Part shown: positions 24,920-33,263 of the stretch, one piece after another
Layout of the letters: each line of letters begins with the position of its first letter
How positions within the stretch are numbered: position 1 is the stretch's first letter
From: Cellvibrionaceae bacterium
GTDB lineage: Bacteria > Pseudomonadota > Gammaproteobacteria > Pseudomonadales > Cellvibrionaceae
Length of the DNA stretch: 46,139 bases
Direction: 5' to 3'
Assembly: GCA_025800365.1 (NCBI GenBank)
Contig: JAOXRT010000033.1
Coordinates: 1 to 46,139, forward strand
The notes under the pieces: model-generated
Told to the model about the DNA's origin: nothing
The model's database searches: none
Seen by the model: only the letters and a program-made list of their open reading frames with translations
Translations under genes and position numbers: made by a program

Positions 24920-24979
24920 TCGCGGGCTTTTTATTTAGGCTGAGTTGTACTCCGCCATTCGCTGCTGAGGTTGAAGTTT

Positions 24980-25099
24980 ATGAAGCGTATGGGACGCAAA
25001 ATCAAATTGTTGATTACCAATCACCGAGTGATCACCCAGGGTCGTTTGGGTGCTCGTCTTAAGCAAGAAGGCATGTCAGGGCAGGGGCGCTGGTTTTAG
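24980..25099 (+). CDS. Small basic protein, 39 residues, unknown
   Basis: An ATG at 24980 with GAGG nine bases upstream opens 39 codons up to TAG at 25097-25099. The peptide starts MKRMGRKIKLLITNHRVITQ and goes on with GRLGARLKQEG and a WF end; about a quarter of its residues are Lys or Arg, and Cys, Asp and Pro are absent. A perfect TATAAT lies upstream. It stands alone in the gap between hemN and the porin gene, transcribed away from hemN. It has no membrane segment and no domain I recognise. It could be a small nucleic-acid-binding protein, or a chance ORF within an untranslated RNA. Confidence 0.45.
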   Translation: MKRMGRKIKLLITNHRVITQGRLGARLKQEGMSGQGRWF

Positions 25100-25155
25100 G
25101 GCTTCTTGTTTCAGCTTTGGCGCCTTTGCAGATACAAAAACGCCGTGCCATAGCC

Positions 25156-26355
25156 TCAAAATCGATAAGATGCAGAGAGCGCGAACAGGCGCCAATCTTT
25201 CTTGGTGGCCAGTGGATTGCTGTTCTCTAGGCTTGATAGCCAGCCGGTACCTTTGACCTTGTGAAATTCGGCCCTAAGTAGAAAATTGTCGCTGACATCC
25301 CAGCGCAAGCCCAAGGTCCAATCTTTAGCATAGCGCGAATGAGCGGGGAGCCCCGTAGCTGCCGCAAATTGTTTGCCATCTCGATCGCTCTTATCCCAAA
25401 CCAGGTCGTCATAGCGAATAAAGGCTTCCCAAGCTGGCGCTAGGCGATAATCGTATTGTAGGAAGTAGCTGTGTCCTACGGATTTCACGTTGGCAGGCAA
25501 TATCGATGCGAATAGCTCTAGGCGGCGATTGGCGAACTCACCTGTGAGACTCCATTTTTCTGCATTGTATTGGCCAAATATCAATAACGGCTTAAAGTTA
25601 AAGCCCGCAGACTCGATTGGATCAACTTCAGCAGGTTCGTAGTTAACATCAATGGAGCCTGCTGCGAGCCCGAGGCGAACACGATCTAAATCGTAACTGT
25701 ATATCGCGCGCGCGAACCAGGTGCTGCGATCGCCTTCTAGGCCGCCAGGATTATCAGTAAAGAATATAGCTGGCTCTAAGTCGGGGTCTCTGGTTCTTGG
25801 TTTCACAGATAGTAATTCAAAATCTAGCCCGCTATTACTAAATTCTTGCTGATAATAAAGGCTGGCACCATCCGAACTAAGCGCCAAGTTTCGATTAACA
25901 TCAAAATAAATAGACTGCGGCAGTAGGATGCTTGGGCGTGTATGCACAACATCTCTGGTATCGTTATACATTCCGTAAGGGTTGAGTAGGCGCCCGAGTT
26001 TTACGCCTGCATTCGCCGAATCGCCGCGCCAAAAGTTATAGTCTAAGAATGCATAATCCACCCTGACTTTGCCATCATCTGTAGCCCCGGCATCACGAGC
26101 GAGGATTTGGCCTGCCAGTTTGAGATTTGGACTTAACTGCCAAAGACCGTTTAAGCCTGCTTCGTAGAATTCGAAGCTGGTGTCTTCTGAGTTGCCAAAG
26201 AAGTTATTGTCGTCACTGTGTAACACGGTTTGAGTGACAAAACCGTGCACTTGAATATTGCCTAGATCAGTATCGAAATTCACCGCCATCGCTGGGGCGG
26301 CCGCTATCTGTGCCAATACTGAGAAGGCTGTGATGGCTGTTTGCAATCCTTTCAT
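25156..26355 (-). CDS. Outer membrane porin-like beta-barrel protein
   Basis: This 399-residue protein has a signal peptide (MKGLQTAITAFSVLAQIAA...AMA), then a short linker and repeated amphipathic strands: IQVHGFVTQTVLHSDDNNF, LKLAGQILARDAG, VKLGRLLNPYGMYNDTRDVV, SYFLQYDYRLAPAWEAFIRY, and WTLGLRWDVSDNFLLRAEFH. The C-terminus ends in SASYRF, the aromatic signature recognised by the Bam complex. It resembles DcaP/OprP-like 16-strand porins in size; the solute is unknown. Its ATG overlaps the stop of the upstream PstS-like gene (ATGA), so the two are translationally coupled. Confidence 0.85.
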   Translation of the reverse strand: MKGLQTAITAFSVLAQIAAAPAMAVNFDTDLGNIQVHGFVTQTVLHSDDNNFFGNSEDTSFEFYEAGLNGLWQLSPNLKLAGQILARDAGATDDGKVRVDYAFLDYNFWRGDSANAGVKLGRLLNPYGMYNDTRDVVHTRPSILLPQSIYFDVNRNLALSSDGASLYYQQEFSNSGLDFELLSVKPRTRDPDLEPAIFFTDNPGGLEGDRSTWFARAIYSYDLDRVRLGLAAGSIDVNYEPAEVDPIESAGFNFKPLLIFGQYNAEKWSLTGEFANRRLELFASILPANVKSVGHSYFLQYDYRLAPAWEAFIRYDDLVWDKSDRDGKQFAAATGLPAHSRYAKDWTLGLRWDVSDNFLLRAEFHKVKGTGWLSSLENSNPLATKKDWRLFALSASYRF

Positions 26356-26837
26356 TGAATTTCTAATACCTTAACATTTTGATCAATATTGTGTTGCTGA
26401 ATGTAACCGATGGCATTTTCTGTTTCGGAGATTAATCTCAGCATCTCTGTTTCTGAACCGACTACCGTGGGGGCTAAGCCGGTCCCTGAATAAACTCGAC
26501 GCTCCCATATTCGACGTAAACTGTAGGGGTAGGTTTGCAAGACATCTTTCGCAAAGCGAACGTGCAAAGGGTCCTTATCTTTCAGTACAAAGACTTTGAT
26601 TTGCTTACCATCTTTCCATGTGGTGGTTCGCATTCCAAAGATAGATTTTAAACGTGGTGCCGAGAGGCTAGCTGCGTCGACTTTCTGGTGAGCAATCACC
26701 GCTATATTGGGTGGGTTTGCCACAGCACTCTCGAGGATACCTAGCATCAGCAGCAGGCTGCATAGCGTGTATCGCCGCAAAGAGGCGTAGGCACTGCCAA
26801 GAAACGCGGGCTTATTTCTAATTGCTATTTTTTGCAT
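26352..26837 (-). CDS. Small PstS-like periplasmic binding protein
   Basis: This 161-residue secreted protein has a signal sequence with a long basic N-region and the core YTLCSLLLMLGILESAVA. The mature part, IAVIAHQKVDAASLSAPRL then LKSIFGMRTTTWKDGKQIKV, matches the single-lobe proteins annotated as phosphate ABC transporter substrate-binding. Further on, RIWERRVYSGTGLAP and SETENAIGYI match the second half. At this size it holds only part of a PstS fold and lacks transporter genes. It overlaps the receptor gene by 20 bp and the porin gene by 4 bp. It probably senses or delivers an anion for the receptor; that is inference. Confidence 0.78.
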   Translation of the reverse strand: MQKIAIRNKPAFLGSAYASLRRYTLCSLLLMLGILESAVANPPNIAVIAHQKVDAASLSAPRLKSIFGMRTTTWKDGKQIKVFVLKDKDPLHVRFAKDVLQTYPYSLRRIWERRVYSGTGLAPTVVGSETEMLRLISETENAIGYIQQHNIDQNVKVLEIQ

Positions 26838-29751
26838 AGTCCGTATTTTTTTTAATGGCTGTAACTTTGTTTGGATTTTCAGTGGTTTTATCTAAATGAA
26901 GAATATCTTCATCTCTCAAAAGCTGTTCGGCGGGCTTGCCGATGTAATAGCCTTGGGCGTAATCGATGCCGAGCTCCCTGATTAGCTCAAGAGATTCAGC
27001 ATTTTCTACAAACTCAGCGACGGTCTTCTTACCCAGGCCTTGGGCAACATTATTGATCGCCTGTACAAAGAGATAATCTTCCTTGCTGGAAGCTAGGTTG
27101 CGTACAAAGGAACCATCGATTTTTACATAGTCGACTGGCAATTCCCTTAAGTAAAACCAAGAGGCGTAACCCTTACCGAAGTCATCAATAGAGAATAAAT
27201 AGCCCATGCGCTTACAACTGTTAATGATATCGGCGGTAATATGAACATCTTCAACTGCGGCGGTCTCTGTGAGCTCAAAAATAATTTTTCCGTGAAGGTT
27301 TTCACGGTTCATGGTTACTTGGGTGAGGCTTTGTATAAATTCGCCGCTAGCCAGCGCTTTGGCGGAGATGTTAATAGCAATATGTATATCTTGCCCTTGG
27401 CTTTGGAAGCGCGACAGATCTTTGATGGCCTGCTGGACAACATATTGATCCAGCTCCATGATCAAGCCGGTTTGTTCGGCAATAGGTATAAACTGACCGG
27501 GCGGGATAATGTTGCCATGCTCATCGAGCATGCGGACTAAGGCTTCGTAGTGCGAGATGCTCTTGTCGTTGATGTTGTAAATGGGCTGGTAGTAGAGTAC
27601 CAAACGCTCTTCGTCCAAGGCGCTGCGTATGCGGGCCTGCCAGTCTACAGTTTTTACTAGCTCGCCTTTACTGCTGCTAGACGCTGAATACATTTGCCAG
27701 TTGCTGCGGCCATTATTGTTGGCTTTGGCCTTGTACATAGCTAGGTCGACATTGGCCATGAGCTCTTCGACACCTTGTCCGTGAGCAGGAAATTTAACAA
27801 TTCCGATACTGATAGATATCTTGTGCTTTAGGCCGTTTAAATCTACCTCAATGCTGCCCACGATGTCGCAGAGCTTTTGGGCCAAAATAATAATGCCTTC
27901 ATCGTTAATCTCTTCAACTAACAAGGCAAACTCATCTCCGCCTAGTCGTGCGAAAACATCGATATTACGTACACCAAGAGATAGATGATTTGCAACTTCA
28001 CAAAGTAGCCTATCACCGGCTGGATGGCCGGAGGTATCGTTAATCACCTTGAATTGGTCGATATCGAAGAAGAACAGTGCACCAGAGCGTTTATTGCGAT
28101 GACTACGCTTTAAAATTTGTTCGAATTCACGCTGAAAATGGCGTCGATTGAAGAGTTTAGTTAGGTGGTCATGATCGGCCAGCCATGCCAGGTTATCCTC
28201 AGCGGCTTTGCGGCCACTAAGGTCAATGCCGACCGTTAAGATCATTTCCTCTTTGCCCGGCAGTAAGCTGTGCTTCCATTGCATATAGTAGTTTTGTCCG
28301 CGCAACGATAGCTCGCCTTCATGTTGAAAGCTGTTTCCAGGTCCTTGGCTTAGTGCTGCTATACCATGGTTTACAATTTCGTTTTCGCTGAAACCAAAGC
28401 AATCAATAAAATTGAGTGAATCTTTACTTTGATTGTCGGCGCTCATGGCAACGCCCAGCAAATTGCAGCCTTCATTGTTAATGAGGTGAATCTTGCCATC
28501 TTTATCTTGGGTAAGAATGATCGCTTGAACATTATTGATTAGCGTAGTTGCGAAGTTCTTTTCTGTTAACAGCTCTCGGCTTCGAATTTTTAGCCCCCTG
28601 GTTCGGAGCTTTATTTGCTCGTCCATTTCAGCGAGCTTTTCCGCTAAATCTACGCTGGAGTCCTGTAGGTTATGGATTTCATTACGCAGTAAAATTGAGC
28701 TTTCCGAAACCTTTGGGAGCAGCTCTAGTCGATTTCTATCATTACGGGCCAACTCTGGTAGCACCGTCGCCACTTTTTTGAGTTGGTTCATAGGGCGCCA
28801 AAGTATCCAAAGCAGCGCTATTTCTGCGCTGATCAGAATAACTAAAGCGGCCCATAGCAGTGTGCGAATGGTGGAGTTCAACTCATCCAAAGGAACACTA
28901 ACGTTTTCTATGATTAAAACTGAAGCTTGCTCAGAGGGGCTTTGGCCGCTTAGATTTATTGCTGCGAGCTCTAGATTTTGGTCTTTGAAGCTTAAAACTC
29001 TACGCTGATTGACCAGCTCCTCGAAAGCAACAGTGGCACTTAGTGTTTGCAATGCTTGCTGGGCGCTAGGGCCGCCGGTTAGGGCAACTATGTCGTGTTG
29101 CCATGACGGGAGGCTGCGCAGGGTAGTTTGAGCGCTACTTGTAGAGCCATTTTGAGGGATTAAGATTCCGACATCAGCGGCGGTGGATTGCTGAAATTCA
29201 ATGACGGCATCGACCAATGATTTTACTAAGATCATGACACCGTTTTGATTGGTATCAATAAGTACAGGTACGGCCACTACCTGCCAGCACGAATGCCGGC
29301 AAAGGATTTTGTCTAATGGTGATTCAGAGCTATATACCGCATTAAGCCACTCCTTTGGGAGCAGTGACTGCATAGTGGGAAGGCCAAGATGCAACCAAGG
29401 TTCTTGTTCGCTGCCATACAGCAGAACGGCATCCACTTCCCATTCAAAATTCAATTGGTCCCAGTTGGAATGAATGGTGTCGCTTAGGCGCTCTCTAAGT
29501 GAGTTCGGTTCAGTTCGCTGAGCGGCCTGTCCTTGCAAGTGGCCGGCGAGATGTAAGAGTTGGCCCTGGATAGAGAGAAGGGCGGTATTAATTGAACGCT
29601 GGCGGTCTTTTAGGATTCTTTCCCGTTCTTGAATAAAGGTTTCTTCTAGATTTTTTTGTCCAAAGCTAGTGATTAGTCCGATTCCTAAAAATAGAATCAG
29701 GCTAACACTAATAGCTACTTGCCACTTTAAACTTAAAAAACCCGCTCGCAT
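26818..29751 (-). CDS. Membrane PAS-GGDEF-EAL c-di-GMP enzyme with periplasmic sensor
   Basis: This 977-residue protein has membrane helices at about 10-28 and 298-318 enclosing a periplasmic sensor of about 265 residues, which contains CRHSC at about 151-155. A coiled coil (about 345-395) and a PAS domain (about 400-515) follow. The GGDEF domain has the intact motif RLGGDEFALL (604-608) and catalytic-site DIDQFKVIND. The EAL domain has YEALVRM (about 736-738), ELTETAAVED, IDDFGKGYASW and KTVAEFVEN, the residues expected of an active phosphodiesterase. Both activities may be possible, with phosphodiesterase likely to dominate. It heads an overlapping three-gene operon with a PstS-like protein and a porin. 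Confidence 0.92.
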   Translation of the reverse strand: MRAGFLSLKWQVAISVSLILFLGIGLITSFGQKNLEETFIQERERILKDRQRSINTALLSIQGQLLHLAGHLQGQAAQRTEPNSLRERLSDTIHSNWDQLNFEWEVDAVLLYGSEQEPWLHLGLPTMQSLLPKEWLNAVYSSESPLDKILCRHSCWQVVAVPVLIDTNQNGVMILVKSLVDAVIEFQQSTAADVGILIPQNGSTSSAQTTLRSLPSWQHDIVALTGGPSAQQALQTLSATVAFEELVNQRRVLSFKDQNLELAAINLSGQSPSEQASVLIIENVSVPLDELNSTIRTLLWAALVILISAEIALLWILWRPMNQLKKVATVLPELARNDRNRLELLPKVSESSILLRNEIHNLQDSSVDLAEKLAEMDEQIKLRTRGLKIRSRELLTEKNFATTLINNVQAIILTQDKDGKIHLINNEGCNLLGVAMSADNQSKDSLNFIDCFGFSENEIVNHGIAALSQGPGNSFQHEGELSLRGQNYYMQWKHSLLPGKEEMILTVGIDLSGRKAAEDNLAWLADHDHLTKLFNRRHFQREFEQILKRSHRNKRSGALFFFDIDQFKVINDTSGHPAGDRLLCEVANHLSLGVRNIDVFARLGGDEFALLVEEINDEGIIILAQKLCDIVGSIEVDLNGLKHKISISIGIVKFPAHGQGVEELMANVDLAMYKAKANNNGRSNWQMYSASSSSKGELVKTVDWQARIRSALDEERLVLYYQPIYNINDKSISHYEALVRMLDEHGNIIPPGQFIPIAEQTGLIMELDQYVVQQAIKDLSRFQSQGQDIHIAINISAKALASGEFIQSLTQVTMNRENLHGKIIFELTETAAVEDVHITADIINSCKRMGYLFSIDDFGKGYASWFYLRELPVDYVKIDGSFVRNLASSKEDYLFVQAINNVAQGLGKKTVAEFVENAESLELIRELGIDYAQGYYIGKPAEQLLRDEDILHLDKTTENPNKVTAIKKNTDYAKNSN

Positions 29752-30071
29752 TTAGCTATTTCCGCTATACCTGTAATTCGCAAATCGTTTAATCCAGACT
29801 AGGCGTTTCAAACACAAGCATTGATAAAGTGAAACGAGTCGGGATGTACCGGTTTCCTAACCTAGCATTACCTCCATGTTGTCTGAAGTGACGTTTAACG
29901 CTGCTGGCAGTAAAGTCATCCTTCAGTACTAATTTTCAACGACATTATTGACTGATAAATTATATCCGATATAGCCCGATTTCGCTCGCAAGTAAGCGCT
30001 CATAACAGAAAAAGTGGCGCACGTTCCCGCTTGTTAATAGGAGGTTTGTAGCGACACCTCCTTCTATCGAA
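29752..30071. other. Gene-free interval upstream of the receptor operon
   Basis: No ORF is supportable in these 320 bp. It contains a perfect TATAAT on the minus strand (29959-29964), giving the receptor operon a leader of about 200 nt. An AGGAGGT/ACCTCCT inverted repeat (30039-30062) ten bases beyond the methyltransferase stop could be a weak terminator. I see no riboswitch I can name, and no Pho box. Confidence 0.55.
29959..29964 (-). promoter_or_regulatory. Candidate -10 element of the receptor operon
   Basis: TATAAT on the minus strand, about 210 bp before the start codon of the PAS-GGDEF-EAL gene. No good -35 is found at 17 bp, so an activator or another sigma factor may be needed. Confidence 0.35.
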
Positions 30072-30854
30072 TTAAACTTCGCAAGAAAAACTCATGATAT
30101 TTATGGTGCTAAAGAATGATTTTGTCATGTCGCTAATTTCTAACTGCTTATTCCAATCTTCAAATTCCTTTTGGCTTATAAAACCGTTTTGTAATGCCTT
30201 GTGCATCATTGCTGAGTGTTGTGATAATAACAGCCATAGCTGATAGTCATAAGACTGCAGGCTCCTAATTTCTATCTCTACCTTTTCTAGCCCCGCGGCT
30301 TTGAGTTGCCCAGGTAGGCGGCGCGCTGAATAACCATTGTTTAAAAACTCGCTAGCAAAATAGTGACTGGTACGGCGCTCTAACTCGTCCATGCCATTGT
30401 TCACCGACATGCTGGCCCAATCGGTTTCTACAATAACTAGTCTGCCACCAGGTTTTGCAACACGAACCATTTCTTTCAAAGCCTGTTCAGGATCTTCCAG
30501 GTGCATAAATAAACGCTCTGCTCTCACGGCATCAAAGCTGTTATCATCGAAAGGTAGGTCATAACTGTTGGCGTGCTGGTGTCGCGTCCTGTCACTGCAT
30601 TCCTTTTCCTCAGCTAGCTTATCGGCCTGTTCGACCATATCTTTATCAAAATCTACACCGATAATATTTTTAAGTTCAGGGTACAGCTGGGCAATGGTGG
30701 TGGTGTCAATGCCAGTTCCGCAGCCTATGTCGATCAAGGATTGAATATGGTTTGCTTGCAATTTTTTATAGCTATCTAATTTTATTGGAGCAAACATTTG
30801 TGCGGCTTGGTTCAAATAATCCTGGTTTACATAACCTTTATTTTTGTTCATCAT
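30072..30854 (-). CDS. Class I SAM-dependent methyltransferase (UbiE/Methyltransf_11 type)
   Basis: Starting at ATG 30854 (protein MMNKNKGYVNQDYLNQ), this 260-residue protein has motif I SLIDIGCGTGIDTTTIAQ (about 38-55), the acidic loop IIGVDFDKDMVEQADKL, motif IV-like DLPFDDNSFDAVRAERLFMH, and motif VI VAKPGGRLVIVETDWAS. The C-terminal region has an uncommon cap with SRL-free ARRLPGQLKAAGLEKVEIEI and YDYQLWLLLSQHS. An upstream frame from 30899 adds 15 unlikely residues. The substrate is probably a small molecule. It is divergent from the exosortase-type acyltransferase, with a 167-bp shared upstream region that is notably AT-rich. Confidence 0.85.
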   Translation of the reverse strand: MMNKNKGYVNQDYLNQAAQMFAPIKLDSYKKLQANHIQSLIDIGCGTGIDTTTIAQLYPELKNIIGVDFDKDMVEQADKLAEEKECSDRTRHQHANSYDLPFDDNSFDAVRAERLFMHLEDPEQALKEMVRVAKPGGRLVIVETDWASMSVNNGMDELERRTSHYFASEFLNNGYSARRLPGQLKAAGLEKVEIEIRSLQSYDYQLWLLLSQHSAMMHKALQNGFISQKEFEDWNKQLEISDMTKSFFSTINIMSFSCEV

Positions 30855-31021
30855 GGATTCTGCTTTGTTAATGGTGTGCAAAAAGATAAACCATATCAAA
30901 AAAAAATAATATTACTTTGACATAGCTTATTAAAAGAATTTTTGTTGTCTGTGAGAGAGTTGGATCTCCTTGGGGTCGGCTGTGGGTGTTTGTTTTCGCA
31001 ATCAGTATGGGAGGGAGTAGG

Positions 31022-31768
31022 ATGACCTTGCTGGACCATTTTAAAAAATTTTACGATGTTAAAAGAGCTTTTAGTCCCCAAGACTTGGAGCAGTGTTATC
31101 GGATTCGGCATAGCGTTTTTTGTCGTGAGCTTAATTATTTTGACGCCGATGACTACGAGATGGAAGTAGATGAGTATGATGCTCATTCTGAACATGCGTT
31201 ATTGATGCATAGGCCTAGTGGTAAAGCGGTAGCTTGTGCTCGAATTATCGGTGGTAGCATGGAGATGCCCGAAAAACCACTGCCCTACGAGACAGTATTT
31301 AAGGATCATTTAAATCGCGAGGTGTTCGATCCTGATGTGTTCCTGCCGGGTAAAATTATTGAGTTCTCGCGCCTAGCTGTATTGCCGGAGTTTAGGGGGC
31401 AGGTTCGTAGAGATGCTACTCTTCCTGAGAATGCAGACTTATTGGAAGCTTGCAAAGCTCCGGTGGTGCTTTTAGGTCTATTTTCTATTTGTGTTTCTCT
31501 CTTTGTAAATTCTGAAGCAGAATACGGCGCGGCAATGATGGAGCCTCGTTTGGCTCAGCTTATAAAACAGTCAGGGTTTAAGTTTGAAGAAATTGGCGAC
31601 CCTGTTAAACACTGCGGTTGGCGCTCACCGTTTTTGTTTGAACGTGAAGTGTTTATGCGCAATATCAATCGAGAGGTTTCAGATCTGTTCAGAGAAATCG
31701 ATCAGAGGCTATGCGAGGATAAAGCCAATCAAATGCTGACAATCACCGGAGCAGAGAAAATAGCTTAG
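31022..31768 (+). CDS. PEP-CTERM/exosortase-system-associated acyltransferase
   Basis: I start at ATG 31022, preceded by GGGAGGGAG; the frame extends to 30986 without support. The 248-residue protein has the GNAT-like fold shared with acyl-homoserine-lactone synthases: CYRIRHSVFCRELNYF (about 27-42), EYDAHSEHALLM, AVACARIIGG, IIEFSRLAVLPEFRGQ, and late MMEPRLAQLIKQSGFKFEEI with GDPVKHCGWRSPF. This pattern fits the acyltransferase subfamily found with exosortase/PEP-CTERM and exopolysaccharide loci. The acyl acceptor is unknown. No exosortase, PEP-CTERM protein or EPS gene is present in this window, so here it is an orphan. Confidence 0.82.
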   Translation: MTLLDHFKKFYDVKRAFSPQDLEQCYRIRHSVFCRELNYFDADDYEMEVDEYDAHSEHALLMHRPSGKAVACARIIGGSMEMPEKPLPYETVFKDHLNREVFDPDVFLPGKIIEFSRLAVLPEFRGQVRRDATLPENADLLEACKAPVVLLGLFSICVSLFVNSEAEYGAAMMEPRLAQLIKQSGFKFEEIGDPVKHCGWRSPFLFEREVFMRNINREVSDLFREIDQRLCEDKANQMLTITGAEKIA

Positions 31769-31780
31769 CTTGCCTATTCC

Positions 31781-32302
31781 TTATTCTAGTGTAGATAGTT
31801 GATAGGCTGCTATAGCGCAAGCCGTTGCAAGGTTCATGGAGGAGTTTTTGCCCCGCATAGGGATATGAACGGCAGCTTCGCAGGCATTAAGCAGCTCATT
31901 ATCTAAACCATGGTTCTCAGAACCTGGTATTAAGCAAATGCCCATCGAGTCAGGCTTTTTTTGAAAGTTGGCAATCGCTTCACTATGCAAGCTTAATTCA
32001 AGTGCTGCTGTTGTTATCTTTGAAGTGTTCAGTATTTCAAAGACTTCTTGGTAGTTCTGATGTTGACTGTAACTCACATAGAGTTCGGCCGAGCGTGAGG
32101 CCTTGCGCAGTTTTCGGTTTGGTGGTGCTGCAGTGCTGCCGCTCAAATAGATGTGTTGGCAGCCAAGGGCATCAGCGCAACGAAAGATAGCCCCTACGTT
32201 ACTGGGCGACTCGATGTCGTGCAGTAAAAAGTAAATCGCCGTTTTGCTGGCGCTACTTTGCTTGTGCTCATGATGTTGCAGCTGTCTATCTTTCGTTGTC
32301 AT
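31781..32302 (-). CDS. TrmH/SpoU-family RNA methyltransferase
   Basis: This 173-residue protein has the SPOUT motifs: motif 1 DIESPSNVGAIFRCADALG (about 31-49), motif 2 LIPGSENHGLDNELL and motif 3 AVHIPMRGKNSSMNLATACA, the SAM-binding knot. Arg in AIFRCAD and the Asn/Ser of the last motif are the catalytic-type residues. It should 2'-O-methylate a tRNA or rRNA ribose. The target is not certain, since the protein lacks the N-terminal RNA-binding domain of RlmB/TrmH. It overlaps the end of dusC by 17 bp, so it is translationally coupled to another tRNA-modifying gene. Confidence 0.88.
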   Translation of the reverse strand: MTTKDRQLQHHEHKQSSASKTAIYFLLHDIESPSNVGAIFRCADALGCQHIYLSGSTAAPPNRKLRKASRSAELYVSYSQHQNYQEVFEILNTSKITTAALELSLHSEAIANFQKKPDSMGICLIPGSENHGLDNELLNACEAAVHIPMRGKNSSMNLATACAIAAYQLSTLE

Positions 32303-33263
32303 AGTTTAATTTAATATTGTGAGCGAGTGCCTGTTGTATAAACAGGTTTTCAATATCTATGCGGCTGCGCAAGCGCTTGAGTTTATCGAAAAAGGTTTCA
32401 GCTTCTGGGTAGCTGCGTTGAAGATACATAAACCATTGCTTTAAACGATTACCGCAATACTTTTCGGGATATTGAGTCAGCCCCTTTTCAAAAAAGCTAT
32501 GCAATATGGGCAGTATACTGCTCCATTGCCATGGAATATGTTGATCTGGGTTTTTTATCTGTAAGGCGAGATCAGGACGAGCCAGGAGTCCTCGGCCTAT
32601 CATAAAATCCACGCAGCCACTTTGTTCAGCGCAGCGCTGCAAATCCTCTGGGCTCCAGATTTCACCGTTAGCAATAACAGGAATATTCAGTTGCTCTCGT
32701 AGTGGTCGCAGTTCGCACCAGTAGGCCGGGGGGCGGTAGCCATCGGCCTTGCTGCGAGCATGTACAACCAATTGCTGAGCGCCGCCCTCTGCAATGGCCA
32801 GTGCGTTGTCTAAGCCCAAGCTACGGTCGTTGAATCCTAAGCGGATTTTAGCGGTCACATCGATGTCATTGGGTACGGCATTCCTAACAGCTTTTACAAT
32901 ATTGTGCACCCGCTCCGGCTCCTGCAGGAGCTTGGCTCCGCCGTCATTACGGTTGACGGTTTTAGCAGGGCAGCCAAAGTTTAGATCAATACTATGAGCT
33001 CCCAGACTTGCGGCCTTGGCGGCATTGTAGGCCATGGCCTCTGGATTGCCCCCGAGTAATTGAAAGGCCACAGGAGTATTGGCTTGAGTTTTACTGCGAT
33101 GTTCTAGCTCAGGGCACAGCTTTATAAAGACGCGCCTAGGTAGGCGTTGATCACAGATGCGCAAGAATTCAGTGACGCAGGCATCTAAGCCGCCAATGTC
33201 AGTGAGCATTTGACGCATCTGGAAGTCGACAACACCTTCCATTGGGGCTAGGAATAAACGCAT
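32286..33263 (-). CDS. dusC: tRNA-dihydrouridine(16) synthase
   Basis: DusC is an FMN enzyme that reduces U16 of tRNA with NADPH. The 325-residue protein opens MRLFLAPMEGVVDFQMRQML and has LLGGNPEAMA, the catalytic Cys98 in DLNFGCPAKTVNRNDGG, TAKIRLGF, VVHARSKADGY, VIANGEIWSPED and MIGRGLLARPDL. The KADGYRPPAYW segment and the C-terminal recruitment domain fit DusC rather than DusA or DusB. It heads a two-gene operon with the TrmH-family methylase. Confidence 0.94.
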   Translation of the reverse strand: MRLFLAPMEGVVDFQMRQMLTDIGGLDACVTEFLRICDQRLPRRVFIKLCPELEHRSKTQANTPVAFQLLGGNPEAMAYNAAKAASLGAHSIDLNFGCPAKTVNRNDGGAKLLQEPERVHNIVKAVRNAVPNDIDVTAKIRLGFNDRSLGLDNALAIAEGGAQQLVVHARSKADGYRPPAYWCELRPLREQLNIPVIANGEIWSPEDLQRCAEQSGCVDFMIGRGLLARPDLALQIKNPDQHIPWQWSSILPILHSFFEKGLTQYPEKYCGNRLKQWFMYLQRSYPEAETFFDKLKRLRSRIDIENLFIQQALAHNIKLNYDNER

